A DNA stretch of 29,287 bases from Clostridiales bacterium (GTDB lineage: Bacteria > Bacillota > Clostridia > Oscillospirales > Oscillospiraceae). The stretch is from assembly GCA_003525905.1 (NCBI GenBank), contig DQIA01000078.1, forward strand, positions 510 through 29,796, in the 5' to 3' direction. The stretch's first letter is position 1; every line of letters begins with the position of its first letter. The notes under the pieces were generated by a model. That model saw only the letters and a list, made by a program, of their open reading frames with translations, was not told where the DNA came from and did not search any database. Of the stretch, positions 16,630 through 24,250 are shown piece after piece. Made by a program: the position numbers and the translations under genes.

Positions 16630-17246
16630 GCTGCTTCCTCTTCGCACACGCAGTCCATCAGCGTCTCAAGATCGGCCATGTAGCCGCCGTACCAGCGCTT
16701 GCGCAGCGTGGTCACAACAAGGCACACGGCCGCAGCGCACAGGCCCGCGATCGTCGTGTCGAACGCCGTCAGCAGGGACGTGGACAGCGTCTGCGTGTCG
16801 CCCTGCCCCAGCGCGATGATGCCGGGGCCGAGCGGGATGAGTGTGCCGAGCAGGCCGAGCATCGGAGCCAGCTTGCTGACAAGCTCCGTGCATTTCAAAA
16901 TATGGTCATAATGGCTCTGCTCCCGCTCCAGCAGGTTCGCAGCCAGACTTTCGCGCAGCCCGCTGCTGAAATCAGGGTGCTCCGTCAGCTCGAGCAGCGC
17001 GGCCTTCTGCCGCCGGTTGAGTTGGCTTTTTCGGATGAGCAAAGCCGTGTCGGCCCCCTGCTCCCGCAGCGCGTCGAGCAGGCGCGGCAGGTCCTCGCGC
17101 ATGTGGCGGTGCTCCGTAAAATACTCGCAGATCAGCCAGCCAACGGAAAACACGGCAAAGCCGAGCGCCAGCACAAGAAACACAACGTCCGGAATTTCCA
17201 TCGCACCGGCGACGGCGCGCAGAATTTTGTGGAATACAGAAGTCAT
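16626..17246 (-). CDS. MotA/TolQ/ExbB proton channel family protein
   Basis: This 206-residue membrane protein is related to the ion-conducting stator subunits that convert proton or sodium flow into mechanical work. Helices are at about 20-43, 126-147 and 162-181, with a cytoplasmic helical region between (45-120). The family core is clear: KLAPMLGLLGTLIPLGPG (125-142) and SLLTAFDTTIAGL (157-169). The ATG at 17246 is chosen because GGGAGGAG lies 6 bases upstream and it overlaps the upstream stop as ATGA; an upstream in-frame start would invade the previous gene. The DUF2149 partner follows directly. Its presence beside an ABC importer in a monoderm is unusual. Confidence 0.93.
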   Translation of the reverse strand: MTSVFHKILRAVAGAMEIPDVVFLVLALGFAVFSVGWLICEYFTEHRHMREDLPRLLDALREQGADTALLIRKSQLNRRQKAALLELTEHPDFSSGLRESLAANLLEREQSHYDHILKCTELVSKLAPMLGLLGTLIPLGPGIIALGQGDTQTLSTSLLTAFDTTIAGLCAAAVCLVVTTLRKRWYGGYMADLETLMDCVCEEEAA

Positions 17247-18673
17247 GATGATCTCCTCCCTCTGGTATAGTAGCGCAGCGCGCACAGCGCGCCGAGTACG
17301 GCAAGTGCAAGTGCGCCCGCGCCCGTCAGCAGCAGGAGCTTCCGGTCATCCTCCGGCTGCACCGTAACAACGGTGACAGGAATGGGATCGGCCGCGCCCG
17401 GCGCTTCCGCCTGCCCGCCGCTCTGCAGCTGCAAAGCCAGCGCATCGGGCAGGGCGTACATGCGGATGGTCTCCGGGTCCACGGCCGCCGTCGGCTCGAC
17501 CGGTTCGGATGGCGCCGCCTCGGACGGGCCCGCCTCGGACGGGCCCGGCACGGACGGCGTCGTCTCCCGCGGTTCGGCTCCGCCGGTCGGGGCGGAGGGC
17601 CCGCCGCCCGGTCCCTCGGACGGCTCCGTGGACGGCGTTGTCTCCGCCGGCTTCGTCGGTTCCGTCGGCTTTTCCTCGGGCTGCTTTGTCGTGACCTGCC
17701 GGTTTTCGGCGATGGACGTCCCGCCGAAGCCGAACGACAGCTCGACCTCTCCCTCGGCGTGCACGGTGTAGTGCACCGTCACGGTCGCAAGGTCGGAATA
17801 CTGCACGTCCGGCGTGACGGTGATGCCGGTGATCTCCAGAACGGAGCTGTCGGACGAGGCGATGTCCAGATACTGCGCCAGCGCATCGCGCAGGGCCTGC
17901 TGGCCGACGGAAATCTGAAATGTCGCCGTATGAGAGCCGAGCGTGCCGTCCAGCTCCGGCGGCTCCTCCGTGATCTTCGGCGCGCCCTGCAGGGTGATGA
18001 ACAGCGTGTGCGTATATTTTGCACTCTGGTTCGTGCGGCACTCGAGCGGATAGGACTGGCCGAACAGCAGGCGGAAGCGGTTGCCCGTTCCGAGCGAGGA
18101 GTAGTTCGGCGCGGTGTGCTCCGTGCCGATCTCATAGCTCACCCAGCTGTCCTCCAGCGCCAGCATCGGCTGGACCGTCCAGCAGTCGTTCCATGCCTCG
18201 TCGCCGTCATAGCCGGTCAGCGTGCTGTTTTCGTCATAGACCGGGCTGATGTGCGCAGAGAGATCATTATAATAGTATCGCTGCGTGCCGAACAGGTCGG
18301 CATAGGTGAACGAGGTGAAAAAGCCGACGCTCTGGTCGCGGGTGAAGAACGCGACGACCGCAATATCGCCGCTGTAGATCCCGGCGTAGTCCAGAAGGTC
18401 CGCAAGGTAGAAGCCATAGGCCGAGTCGATGACCGTGTTGTAGGTCCCGTCGTCCGTGCTGCGGAAGAAGGAATAGGCCTCGTAGTGCAGCGGCAGGGCG
18501 TCATAGAGCTCGCTCCAGTGGTAGGTCGCGACCTCCACATAGCGGTCCTGCTCCATGCCGTAGTAGCCGACCCTGACCGTCAGCGTATCCGTCACGGTCC
18601 CGGCCGCCTCGGCCCCGAGGCAAAGGGACAGGCACAGCAGGCCCGCGAACAGCAGGGAAAGCTTGCGTTTCAT
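17243..18673 (-). CDS. Extracellular protein with C-terminal membrane anchor and Pro-rich stalk
   Basis: I do not recognise this 476-residue protein as a named family. Residues 1-24 are a signal peptide. Residues 45-231 form a domain that recurs twice in the SLH protein at 21698-23593: SEL at 54-56, FYLADLLDYAGI at 88-99, QRYYY, then RFRLLFGQ and NQSAKYTHTLFITL at 199-228. The fold faintly recalls the molybdopterin-oxidoreductase domain but I see no cofactor-ligand motif. Residues 235-325 look like a beta-sandwich. About 329-399 are a Pro/Thr/Ser/Glu-rich stalk, then one helix (446-466) and a basic tail (RYYTRGRRSS). It lies between the binding lipoprotein and the ExbB-type gene, overlapping both by a few bases. 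A receptor or force-transmitting part of the importer is inferred. Confidence 0.85.
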   Translation of the reverse strand: MKRKLSLLFAGLLCLSLCLGAEAAGTVTDTLTVRVGYYGMEQDRYVEVATYHWSELYDALPLHYEAYSFFRSTDDGTYNTVIDSAYGFYLADLLDYAGIYSGDIAVVAFFTRDQSVGFFTSFTYADLFGTQRYYYNDLSAHISPVYDENSTLTGYDGDEAWNDCWTVQPMLALEDSWVSYEIGTEHTAPNYSSLGTGNRFRLLFGQSYPLECRTNQSAKYTHTLFITLQGAPKITEEPPELDGTLGSHTATFQISVGQQALRDALAQYLDIASSDSSVLEITGITVTPDVQYSDLATVTVHYTVHAEGEVELSFGFGGTSIAENRQVTTKQPEEKPTEPTKPAETTPSTEPSEGPGGGPSAPTGGAEPRETTPSVPGPSEAGPSEAAPSEPVEPTAAVDPETIRMYALPDALALQLQSGGQAEAPGAADPIPVTVVTVQPEDDRKLLLLTGAGALALAVLGALCALRYYTRGRRSS

Positions 18674-19761
18674 CAGCTTCCCCTCCCCGGCTTGCGCGTG
18701 GAGCGCGCGAGCAGCTGCTCCGCCTCCTCCGCAGAAAGCTCGTAGTGCCAGAACAGGCGATAGAACTCCTGCGCCTTTTCGACCATGTCATAGTCATAAA
18801 GCTCGGGGTACAGCAAATTCCCCAGCCAGTAGATGCCCAGCACGCGGTTGATGGACGGCGGCGAGGACATCCAGTCATACGGCAGGTTTGGAATTTCATA
18901 ATATGTCCCGTTTTTCACGGCCGTCAGGCCGGACCATTCGCTCTCTGCCAGCGTGTCATACGGACCGCCCGCCGCCAGAAGGATCACATCCGGATCGCAG
19001 GCGTAGACCTCCTCGAGGTTCACGGTCGTGCCGCCGTTGCGGTTGCTGATCTCCTCGGAATGGATGGCGTTTCCGGCGCCGACGAGCGACAGCACGTCCG
19101 CCTGCACCGAGCCCTCGGCATTGCAGGCAAGGCCCGTCGCACCCGTGCCGAACAGCACGGTCTTTCGGGCGTCCTGCGGCAGCTTTGCCGAATTCTCCGC
19201 CGCCATGGCAAGCGTCTGCTCCAGATAGACCGCCAGCACCTCAGCCTCGGCCTCCCGGTGAAGAAGCTGGCCGAGCTTGCGGTAGGCCTGCGGCATTTCT
19301 TCGAGCGTCGCTTCGAGGAAGACCGTCGGGATGCCGGTCTGCTTCTGGATGCCGTCCATATCGCTGCGGACGTTCTCCTTGGCATCGCCAAGGTCGACGA
19401 TGAGCTGCGGCTCGGCGTCGATCAGTGCCTCCATGTTGAGGTTGGCCTTGCTGCCGTAGAACTGGCCGAACGTCGGCAGCGTCCACATCTCCGCCGGGAA
19501 ATACGGCCGCTGCGCCGTGCTGGGCGAGCTGGCAAGGCCGACGAGCAGCTCCGGCACGAGCGTCATCAGGATCATCTGTGCCGTCGAGCCGCTGGCTGCG
19601 ATGCGCGTAATGTCGGCCGGGACCGTCACATCGCGCCCGGCATCGTCGGTGAACACCGTCGTCTCCACGCCCGCAAGCGGGTCATACTGCTTTCCGCCGC
19701 AGCCGGAGAACAGGCCCAGCAGCAGGGCGAGGCAGAGCGTCAGCGTCAGGATCTTTTTCAT
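18673..19761 (-). CDS. FecB/BtuF-type ABC transporter substrate-binding lipoprotein
   Basis: This 362-residue lipoprotein heads the operon and should capture an iron chelate, heme, corrinoid or similar ligand outside the membrane. The signal peptide ends in the lipobox LFSGC (Cys21). The periplasmic-binding-protein (PF01497-type) domain follows: DDAGRDVTVPADITRI from about residue 39, LVGLAS, DAEPQLIVDLGD, VLSLVGAGNAI and DPDVILLAAGG. ATG 19761 has GGGAGG 5 bases upstream. The stop and the next ATG overlap as TGATG, coupling translation. The gene-to-gene overlap through all seven genes implies one transcript from the promoter at 19915-19943. Confidence 0.94.
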   Translation of the reverse strand: MKKILTLTLCLALLLGLFSGCGGKQYDPLAGVETTVFTDDAGRDVTVPADITRIAASGSTAQMILMTLVPELLVGLASSPSTAQRPYFPAEMWTLPTFGQFYGSKANLNMEALIDAEPQLIVDLGDAKENVRSDMDGIQKQTGIPTVFLEATLEEMPQAYRKLGQLLHREAEAEVLAVYLEQTLAMAAENSAKLPQDARKTVLFGTGATGLACNAEGSVQADVLSLVGAGNAIHSEEISNRNGGTTVNLEEVYACDPDVILLAAGGPYDTLAESEWSGLTAVKNGTYYEIPNLPYDWMSSPPSINRVLGIYWLGNLLYPELYDYDMVEKAQEFYRLFWHYELSAEEAEQLLARSTRKPGRGS

Positions 19762-19804
19762 TGGGACCTCCCCGTGATACTTTTCCGAGAATTACCAAAA
19801 GGAC

Positions 19805-19837
19805 AAAAAAGCGGATCACTTGCAGGCAAGTCATCCG
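19805..19837 (-). terminator. Leader terminator (possible attenuator) of the seven-gene operon
   Basis: On the minus strand CGGATGACTTGC (19837-19826) pairs with GCAAGTGATCCG (19823-19812) with one mismatch, followed by TTTTTT at 19810-19805. It sits about 45 bases before the first start codon and about 70 bases after the likely transcription start, so it would end transcripts before the operon unless read through. No known riboswitch was recognised in the 70 bases ahead of it. Confidence 0.6.
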
Positions 19838-19914
19838 TGAATACACCATATCACAGACTTCCTTTTGACCATGCAGAAGATCGTGCCTTTCCGGAAATCG
19901 CTTCTTTGGGTATT

Positions 19915-19943
19915 ATGATACAATGTGCGCCGGGAAATTGCAA
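19915..19943 (-). promoter_or_regulatory. Promoter of the seven-gene uptake operon
   Basis: On the minus strand TTGCAA (19943-19938), a 17-base spacer and TATCAT (19920-19915) form a plausible sigma-A promoter, giving a leader of about 145 bases that contains the terminator hairpin at 19805-19837. I could not identify a Fur or DtxR box with confidence. Confidence 0.6.
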
Positions 19944-20062
19944 GCGATATTTTGCGGGTTCGACAAAGGCGAACGCGGGCAGATTCCGGGGCACAAGGCT
20001 TCCGGCCGCGCATTGTATGGGAGGCGGGCGTTCGTCCACTGCCAGCTGCCGTTAGAATGGCA

Positions 20063-20102
20063 TGCACCAATTGCGTCTGTAGCGGCGCTCATTGAGCGCC
20101 TT
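20063..20102 (+). repeat. 40-bp inverted repeat, left arm
   Basis: These 40 bases match the complement of 20411-20450 with about three mismatches. Each arm contains its own palindrome CGCTCANTGAGCG. The pair encloses the first interspersed repeat copy. Confidence 0.75.
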
Positions 20103-20226
20103 GCAGGCTGTAGGTTTGGTGGCACTCCCGCTGACCGCACACGCCATTGTAGGGGAGCGGCATGCCGCTCCCGGCGCGGTGCTGCCGACTGGTGCAGGCT
20201 GGCGTTAAAACGGTGAAAACCAAAGG

Positions 20227-20353
20227 TTTGTCATTGCGAGGGCGCGCTGCGCCCGTGGCAATCTCGGGAAGGCAGTTACGTTTTTGCCGGAAGTACCCAA
20301 TTATCCGGCCGGGTACTGCGAGATTCCCACGTCGCTTCGCTCCTCGGAATGAC
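20227..20353 (+). repeat. Interspersed palindromic-ended repeat, copy 1
   Basis: About 127 bp bounded by TGTCATTGCGAGG on the left and CCTCGGAATGACA on the right, which are complementary with one mismatch. Internal conserved segments are GTGGCAATCTC and ACGTCGCTTCGCTCCTCG. The non-coding unit recurs at 21307-21443 and 29029-29170 and looks like a MITE or REP-type element. The 860-base gap between the uptake operon and the metallophosphoesterase gene (19762-20621) otherwise holds the operon leader and promoter, the inverted repeats and two inverted copies of a GAGCGGCATGCCG palindrome (20150-20177, 20489-20514). Confidence 0.8.
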
Positions 20354-20410
20354 ACGTCAAGGCGGTGCGGCGGTGCATCAGTGCTCTTACGCGGTTGAAT
20401 CGCTCTGTAC

Positions 20411-20450
20411 AAGGCGCTCACTGAGCGCCGCTACAGACGCAATCGGTGCG
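20411..20450 (-). repeat. 40-bp inverted repeat, right arm
   Basis: This is the partner of 20063-20102 in opposite orientation. A shorter, diverged version of the same stretch follows copy 2 of the interspersed repeat at about 21501-21523. Confidence 0.75.
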
Positions 20451-20560
20451 CACCATTTTATCGATACCCGATACGAATCGCAAGCGTTGCGCCGGGAGCG
20501 GCATGCCGTTCCCCAACATTGGCCGGTGCGGCCCACGCATCCAATCCGGTAATTTTCCGC

Positions 20561-20589
20561 TTGCATTTTCCGGACGCTCCTGTTATGGT
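20561..20589 (+). promoter_or_regulatory. Promoter of the metallophosphoesterase gene
   Basis: TTGCAT (20561-20566), a 17-base spacer and TATGGT (20584-20589), with TG one base ahead of the -10, lie 32 bases before the start codon. Confidence 0.65.
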
Positions 20590-20621
20590 TGTAACAGCAT
20601 CCGCCGAAAGGAGCGATCTCC

Positions 20622-21245
20622 ATGATCTTCTACACCGCTGACCTGCATCTCGGCTATTTCCCCATCCTGCACGACACGGCGCGGCCGTTTACCGGCGTGC
20701 CGGAGATGGACGAGGCTCTCATTTCCAACTGGAACGCCCGCGTCGGCGCAGACGACAGCGTATACATCGTCGGCGACTTCTCCTACAACGGCGGCGAGGC
20801 CCCGACGCAGTATCTCTCCCGCCTGAATGGCCACCTGCATCTCATCCGCGGCAACCACGACACCGGCCTGAACCACGCCGAGCGTCTGCTGGACTACTGC
20901 GACAGCGTGACAGACTTTCTGGAGATCGACGACGGCGGCACGCACATCCTCCTGTGCCATTACCCGATCCTCCACGAAAAGGGCGGCTATATGATCCACG
21001 GCCACATCCACAATCAGCGCAACCATGCCTATGAAATTCTGAAGGCCCTGCCGCGCGTTCTGAACGCGGGCGTAGACATCAACTTTTACCGCCCTGTTCC
21101 GCTCGACGAGCTGGTCGAAAACAACCGGAAATACTACAGCGAGGAATACCCCGAGCTGTTCCCGGTGCCGCCGCGCCCCGACCGCAGCGCACCCGGCCTC
21201 ATGCCGCGCAAGCCGGACTTCCGCCCGCTCCCGCAGAGGCATTGA
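20622..21245 (+). CDS. Metallophosphoesterase family protein
   Basis: This 207-residue cytoplasmic protein has all calcineurin-like phosphoesterase motifs for a two-metal site: DLHLG (residues 7-11), GDF (about 47-49), GNHD (about 74-77), CHYP (about 109-112) and HGHIH (about 126-130). The fold ends near residue 160, and the Pro/Arg-rich tail (VPPRPDRSAPG onward) looks disordered. AAAGGAG lies a suitable distance before ATG 20622. The gene stands alone with its own promoter, between two copies of an interspersed repeat. The natural substrate cannot be told; small relatives act on phosphodiesters or nucleotides. Confidence 0.93.
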   Translation: MIFYTADLHLGYFPILHDTARPFTGVPEMDEALISNWNARVGADDSVYIVGDFSYNGGEAPTQYLSRLNGHLHLIRGNHDTGLNHAERLLDYCDSVTDFLEIDDGGTHILLCHYPILHEKGGYMIHGHIHNQRNHAYEILKALPRVLNAGVDINFYRPVPLDELVENNRKYYSEEYPELFPVPPRPDRSAPGLMPRKPDFRPLPQRH

Positions 21246-21306
21246 TATGCGTGAGCGCCATGCGGACCCGCAAATTTCCGTGCACCATCGCCGACCGTGC
21301 AATGCT

Positions 21307-21443
21307 CCCAGATTTGTCATTGCGAGGAGGCCGTAGGCCGACGTGGCAATCTCACGCAACAGCCTACGGATTCGCCGAGGCTGCCCTGTTATCGGACCGG
21401 GTCCTGCAAGACTGTCACGTCGCTTCGCTCCTCGCAATGACAC
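21307..21443 (+). repeat. Interspersed palindromic-ended repeat, copy 2
   Basis: This copy begins GCTCCCAGATTTGTCATTGC (from about 21304) and ends CTCCTCGCAATGACACA. It has the same GTGGCAATCTCACG and ACGTCGCTTCGCTCCTCG blocks as copies 1 and 3. It is followed, as copy 1 is, by GTGCATCAGTGCTCTTNCGC and a short palindromic stretch to about 21525. The gap 21246-21697 holds this repeat and the promoter of the next gene; I see no gene in it. Confidence 0.8.
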
Positions 21444-21613
21444 ATCAGGGTGGTGCTGCGGTGCATCAGTGCTCTTGCGCGGTTGAATTACCCTAACAAG
21501 GCGGTCACCGACCGCTGCTGCAATAGGATATCTCGTCAAATTGCGTTCCCCCGGGCGCGATTTTTCTTCTCTATTCAAATCGACAAATTTTTTTAGTTTT
21601 TCAAACAAAGTAT

Positions 21614-21642
21614 TAGACATTTTGAGCTTCGCGTGCTAGAAT
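21614..21642 (+). promoter_or_regulatory. Promoter of the SLH protein gene
   Basis: TAGACA (21614-21619), a 17-base spacer and TAGAAT (21637-21642), with an extended -10 TGC, lie 56 bases before ATG 21698. The region is markedly AT-rich. Confidence 0.7.
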
Positions 21643-21697
21643 GAATACGGTTATTCTCACAAAAAGATAACGATTTCAGGAAAAGGAGCGAGATAAC

Positions 21698-23593
21698 ATG
21701 AGATTCTTCCATCAGGCCGCGCGGCGTGCGGCAGTTCTGCTGCTGTGCCTCTCCATGCTGACCGGCATGCTGATCCCGGCCTTTGCAGCGACCACTGACC
21801 CCGCGACGGAAACGCCTGCCCATAACCTGGTCTACACCGACAATCAGGACGAAAACCACGACCCGATCTATAAGGTCCGGCTGACGGATGACGGCGTGGG
21901 CGGCGGCTGCGGCGGTGGCTCCGGTGAGACCGAGGACGGCTATGTCGTCGACCTGATCTACGCCGGTGCGACGCCGGAATTCCGCTTCGGCAGCAAAAAG
22001 CCCACCGAGCCTGTCGTTCTGACCGTCTATGAGCGCTACGAGGGCGAAGCCGCCGTTGTGGCGAAGACCTACACCCTCTCCGAGCTGAAGGCGCTGGCTC
22101 AGACCGAGGTCGTCGGCTACCAGCACTGGAAGAACGGCAGTGAAAAGGTCATCGCCTCGAACCTCTATGCGACCGTCGGCAGCCTGCTGGCAGACGCCGG
22201 GGTCGAGTTCGGCGCGGGCGATGCCGTCACGACGGCCGACCCCACGGACTTCACCTCGACGCTCACCTATGAGGACAGCGGCGTCTACAAGTATTATGTC
22301 AACGAAGACGGCGCGACTGAGGTCCCCGCTGCCATCCTGATCTCGTGGAACACCGGCTCCGGCACGCCCGAGGACATTGCGAAGACCGCCTATATCTCCG
22401 GCAGCCTCCGCTTTGCCTACGGCATCACCGAGCAGCAGTACGCCGACCAGTCTGCGCAGGGCAAGCGCCTTGCCTCCAACGTGGTCACGCTGACCGTCAC
22501 CCATCCCGAGCGCGTCGTCCTGACCGTCTATGAGCAGGCCGAAGGCGGCGAAGCGAAGGAAGTCAAGTCCTACAAGCCGTCCGAGCTGGCCGCGCTGGCC
22601 ACGGAAGGCGCTGCAGGTTATCAGTTCTGGAAGAAGGGCGAGGCCCAGCTCGTCGCGGCGACCGACTACGTCACGATAAACGACCTGCTGACCGATGCCG
22701 GGATCACGTTCTCCGATCTCGACACCCTGAAGGCCGCCGCGGCCGACGGCTTCAGCTCCACGCTGACCTATGCCGGCAATGAGACCTATCGCTACTACAT
22801 CACCGAAGACGGCAAGACTGAGGTCCCCGCGATCCTCGCGCTGACGTGGGCCTCCGGCTCCGGCACGCTGGAAGAGGTCGCCGCCGCCGCGAAGAACACC
22901 GGCAGCCTCCGCTTCTGCTACGGCATCAGCGAACAGCAGTACGCAGATCAGTCCGCGCAGGGCAAGCGCCTCGCCGCCAATATCGCCACGATCACCGTCG
23001 TGCACGGCACGAAGGCCGAGGAGCCGTGGGTCAACCCGTTCCGCGATGTCACGGAGTCCGACTGGTTCTATGACGATGTCCGCTTTGCAAATCAGAACGG
23101 TCTCTTCAACGGTGTGGAGAAGGACCTGTTCGCTCCGGAGGAGCCCATGACCCGCGGCATGCTCGTCACAGTCCTGTGGCGTCTTGACGGCGAGACGGCC
23201 CCGAAGACCGCGACGACCTTCACCGATGTGGACGCCAACGCCTACTATGCCGACGCAGTCGCATGGGCCGCAGAGTCCGGCGTTGTCAACGGCATCGGCG
23301 GCAACAAGTTCGACCCGGAGGGCAATGTGACCCGTGAGCAGATCGCCGCCATTCTCTTCCGCTATGCATCGCTCAAGGGCGTCGACACGGCCGCGCGCGC
23401 CGATCTCACGGCCTTCCCGGATGCGGAGAAGACCAGCGCCTATGCGCACGACGCCCTCTCCTGGGCCGTCGCCGCAGCGCTCGTCAAGGGCACGAAGGAA
23501 GGCTCCACGATCTACCTTGACCCGCAGGGCAGCGCCACCCGCGCGCAGGTCGCCGCCATCCTCTCCCGCTATGCGCAGAATATCGTGAAATAA
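21698..23593 (+). CDS. Surface protein with two repeated extracellular domains and three SLH repeats
   Basis: This 631-residue secreted wall protein has a signal peptide at 1-30 (LLLCLSMLTGMLIPAFA). A Gly-rich stretch (66-75, GVGGGCGGGSG type) follows. Two tandem copies of a roughly 165-residue domain lie at about 105-268 and 272-437, each with SEL, GYQxWKxG, DLL or SLL followed by xDAG, GSLRFxYGI and YADQSAQGKRLA. Three SLH repeats (from 446, NPFRDVTESDWFYDDVRFA) anchor it to wall polymer. The repeated domain is the one at residues 45-231 of the protein at 17243-18673, and the SLH block is close to that of the 1272-residue protein. A substrate-capture role for the same uptake system is inferred. 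It is monocistronic, with promoter and strong terminator. Confidence 0.94.
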   Translation: MRFFHQAARRAAVLLLCLSMLTGMLIPAFAATTDPATETPAHNLVYTDNQDENHDPIYKVRLTDDGVGGGCGGGSGETEDGYVVDLIYAGATPEFRFGSKKPTEPVVLTVYERYEGEAAVVAKTYTLSELKALAQTEVVGYQHWKNGSEKVIASNLYATVGSLLADAGVEFGAGDAVTTADPTDFTSTLTYEDSGVYKYYVNEDGATEVPAAILISWNTGSGTPEDIAKTAYISGSLRFAYGITEQQYADQSAQGKRLASNVVTLTVTHPERVVLTVYEQAEGGEAKEVKSYKPSELAALATEGAAGYQFWKKGEAQLVAATDYVTINDLLTDAGITFSDLDTLKAAAADGFSSTLTYAGNETYRYYITEDGKTEVPAILALTWASGSGTLEEVAAAAKNTGSLRFCYGISEQQYADQSAQGKRLAANIATITVVHGTKAEEPWVNPFRDVTESDWFYDDVRFANQNGLFNGVEKDLFAPEEPMTRGMLVTVLWRLDGETAPKTATTFTDVDANAYYADAVAWAAESGVVNGIGGNKFDPEGNVTREQIAAILFRYASLKGVDTAARADLTAFPDAEKTSAYAHDALSWAVAAALVKGTKEGSTIYLDPQGSATRAQVAAILSRYAQNIVK

Positions 23594-23607
23594 GCCAGAC
23601 ATAGGAA

Positions 23608-23649
23608 TTCCCGCAGCAGGGGCAAAACCCTGCTGCGGGAACTGTTTTT
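23608..23649 (+). terminator. Terminator of the SLH protein gene
   Basis: A perfect 14-bp stem (TTCCCGCAGCAGGG at 23608-23621 with its complement at 23628-23641) around GCAAAA is followed by TTTTT at 23645-23649. Confidence 0.93.
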
Positions 23650-23661
23650 ATGTGGGTAGGG

Positions 23662-24204
23662 CTAATTGGCGGCCGTTAAAAGCGCTTCATCGTAGGCATC
23701 ATAATATGCGGAATACGGCTGTAGAGAGGGATGCTCCGCCAAGCCATTTTCGCGCACAAACCGCAGGTCTTCCTCCGTCGCGTGCAGAAAGGCCGCGATC
23801 CGTTCGTGCCCGACCGAGTAAAACCAGCATTGTCCTCCCTTGAAAAAGGCCAGATCCTCCGCATTCTTCGGTCTGGACCAGTCGCTCAACCTGTCCGCCG
23901 CCTGCAGGACCTGCTTTGCCGCATCGCAGCAGCGGTAAACGTTGATTTTGTAAGTCGTATTTGGGCAGCAAGTCTCCGGCGTTCCCGGCCACGATGGATT
24001 CGTGCGGCTTCTGACCCGAAACGGCGCGAGCTGCGCCCTGGCCTGTCTGGCGCGGGCCGGGAGGCCTTTCCCGTAATAATTCACAAAGGCAAGCATGAAG
24101 AAATCTGCCTGTGTAAATGCATAATCAAGGAACAGCTGATACGCAGGCCCGGAACAGCGCTCTGCCGCCTGCCCCTGCGCGCTGATGTCAAGAATGTACT
24201 CCAC
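23662..24204 (-). CDS. Hypothetical protein
   Basis: I do not recognise this 180-residue protein. The GTG at 24204 is chosen as start because GGGGGA lies 4 bases upstream; a longer reading to 24297 would overlap the previous gene and begins with composition unlike the rest. No signal peptide or clear membrane helix is seen. The middle is Cys-containing (PETCCPNTTYK, VYRCCDAAKQ), and the C-terminal half is helical with Trp and acidic residues. It is last in a four-gene minus-strand run and lies 46 bases after its neighbour. It ends just beyond the convergent terminator at 23608-23649. Confidence 0.7.
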   Translation of the reverse strand: MEYILDISAQGQAAERCSGPAYQLFLDYAFTQADFFMLAFVNYYGKGLPARARQARAQLAPFRVRSRTNPSWPGTPETCCPNTTYKINVYRCCDAAKQVLQAADRLSDWSRPKNAEDLAFFKGGQCWFYSVGHERIAAFLHATEEDLRFVRENGLAEHPSLQPYSAYYDAYDEALLTAAN

Positions 24205-24250
24205 AGCTTCCCCCTTGCTACCACCACTTCTTCGGTGTGAGATTTTGCAA

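Noticed and set aside
19762..19915. Cobalamin or other known riboswitch ahead of the uptake operon
   Set aside because: The leader is too short for a cobalamin aptamer, and no recognisable B12 box, TPP or fluoride core is present; only a terminator-like hairpin can be supported.
20063..21525. CRISPR array
   Set aside because: Repeats are few, long and unevenly spaced, with no regular spacers and no cas genes.
21593..23602. A 669-codon minus-strand open frame opposite the SLH protein
   Set aside because: The plus-strand protein has signal peptide, repeats and SLH domains with promoter and terminator; the reverse frame has none of these.
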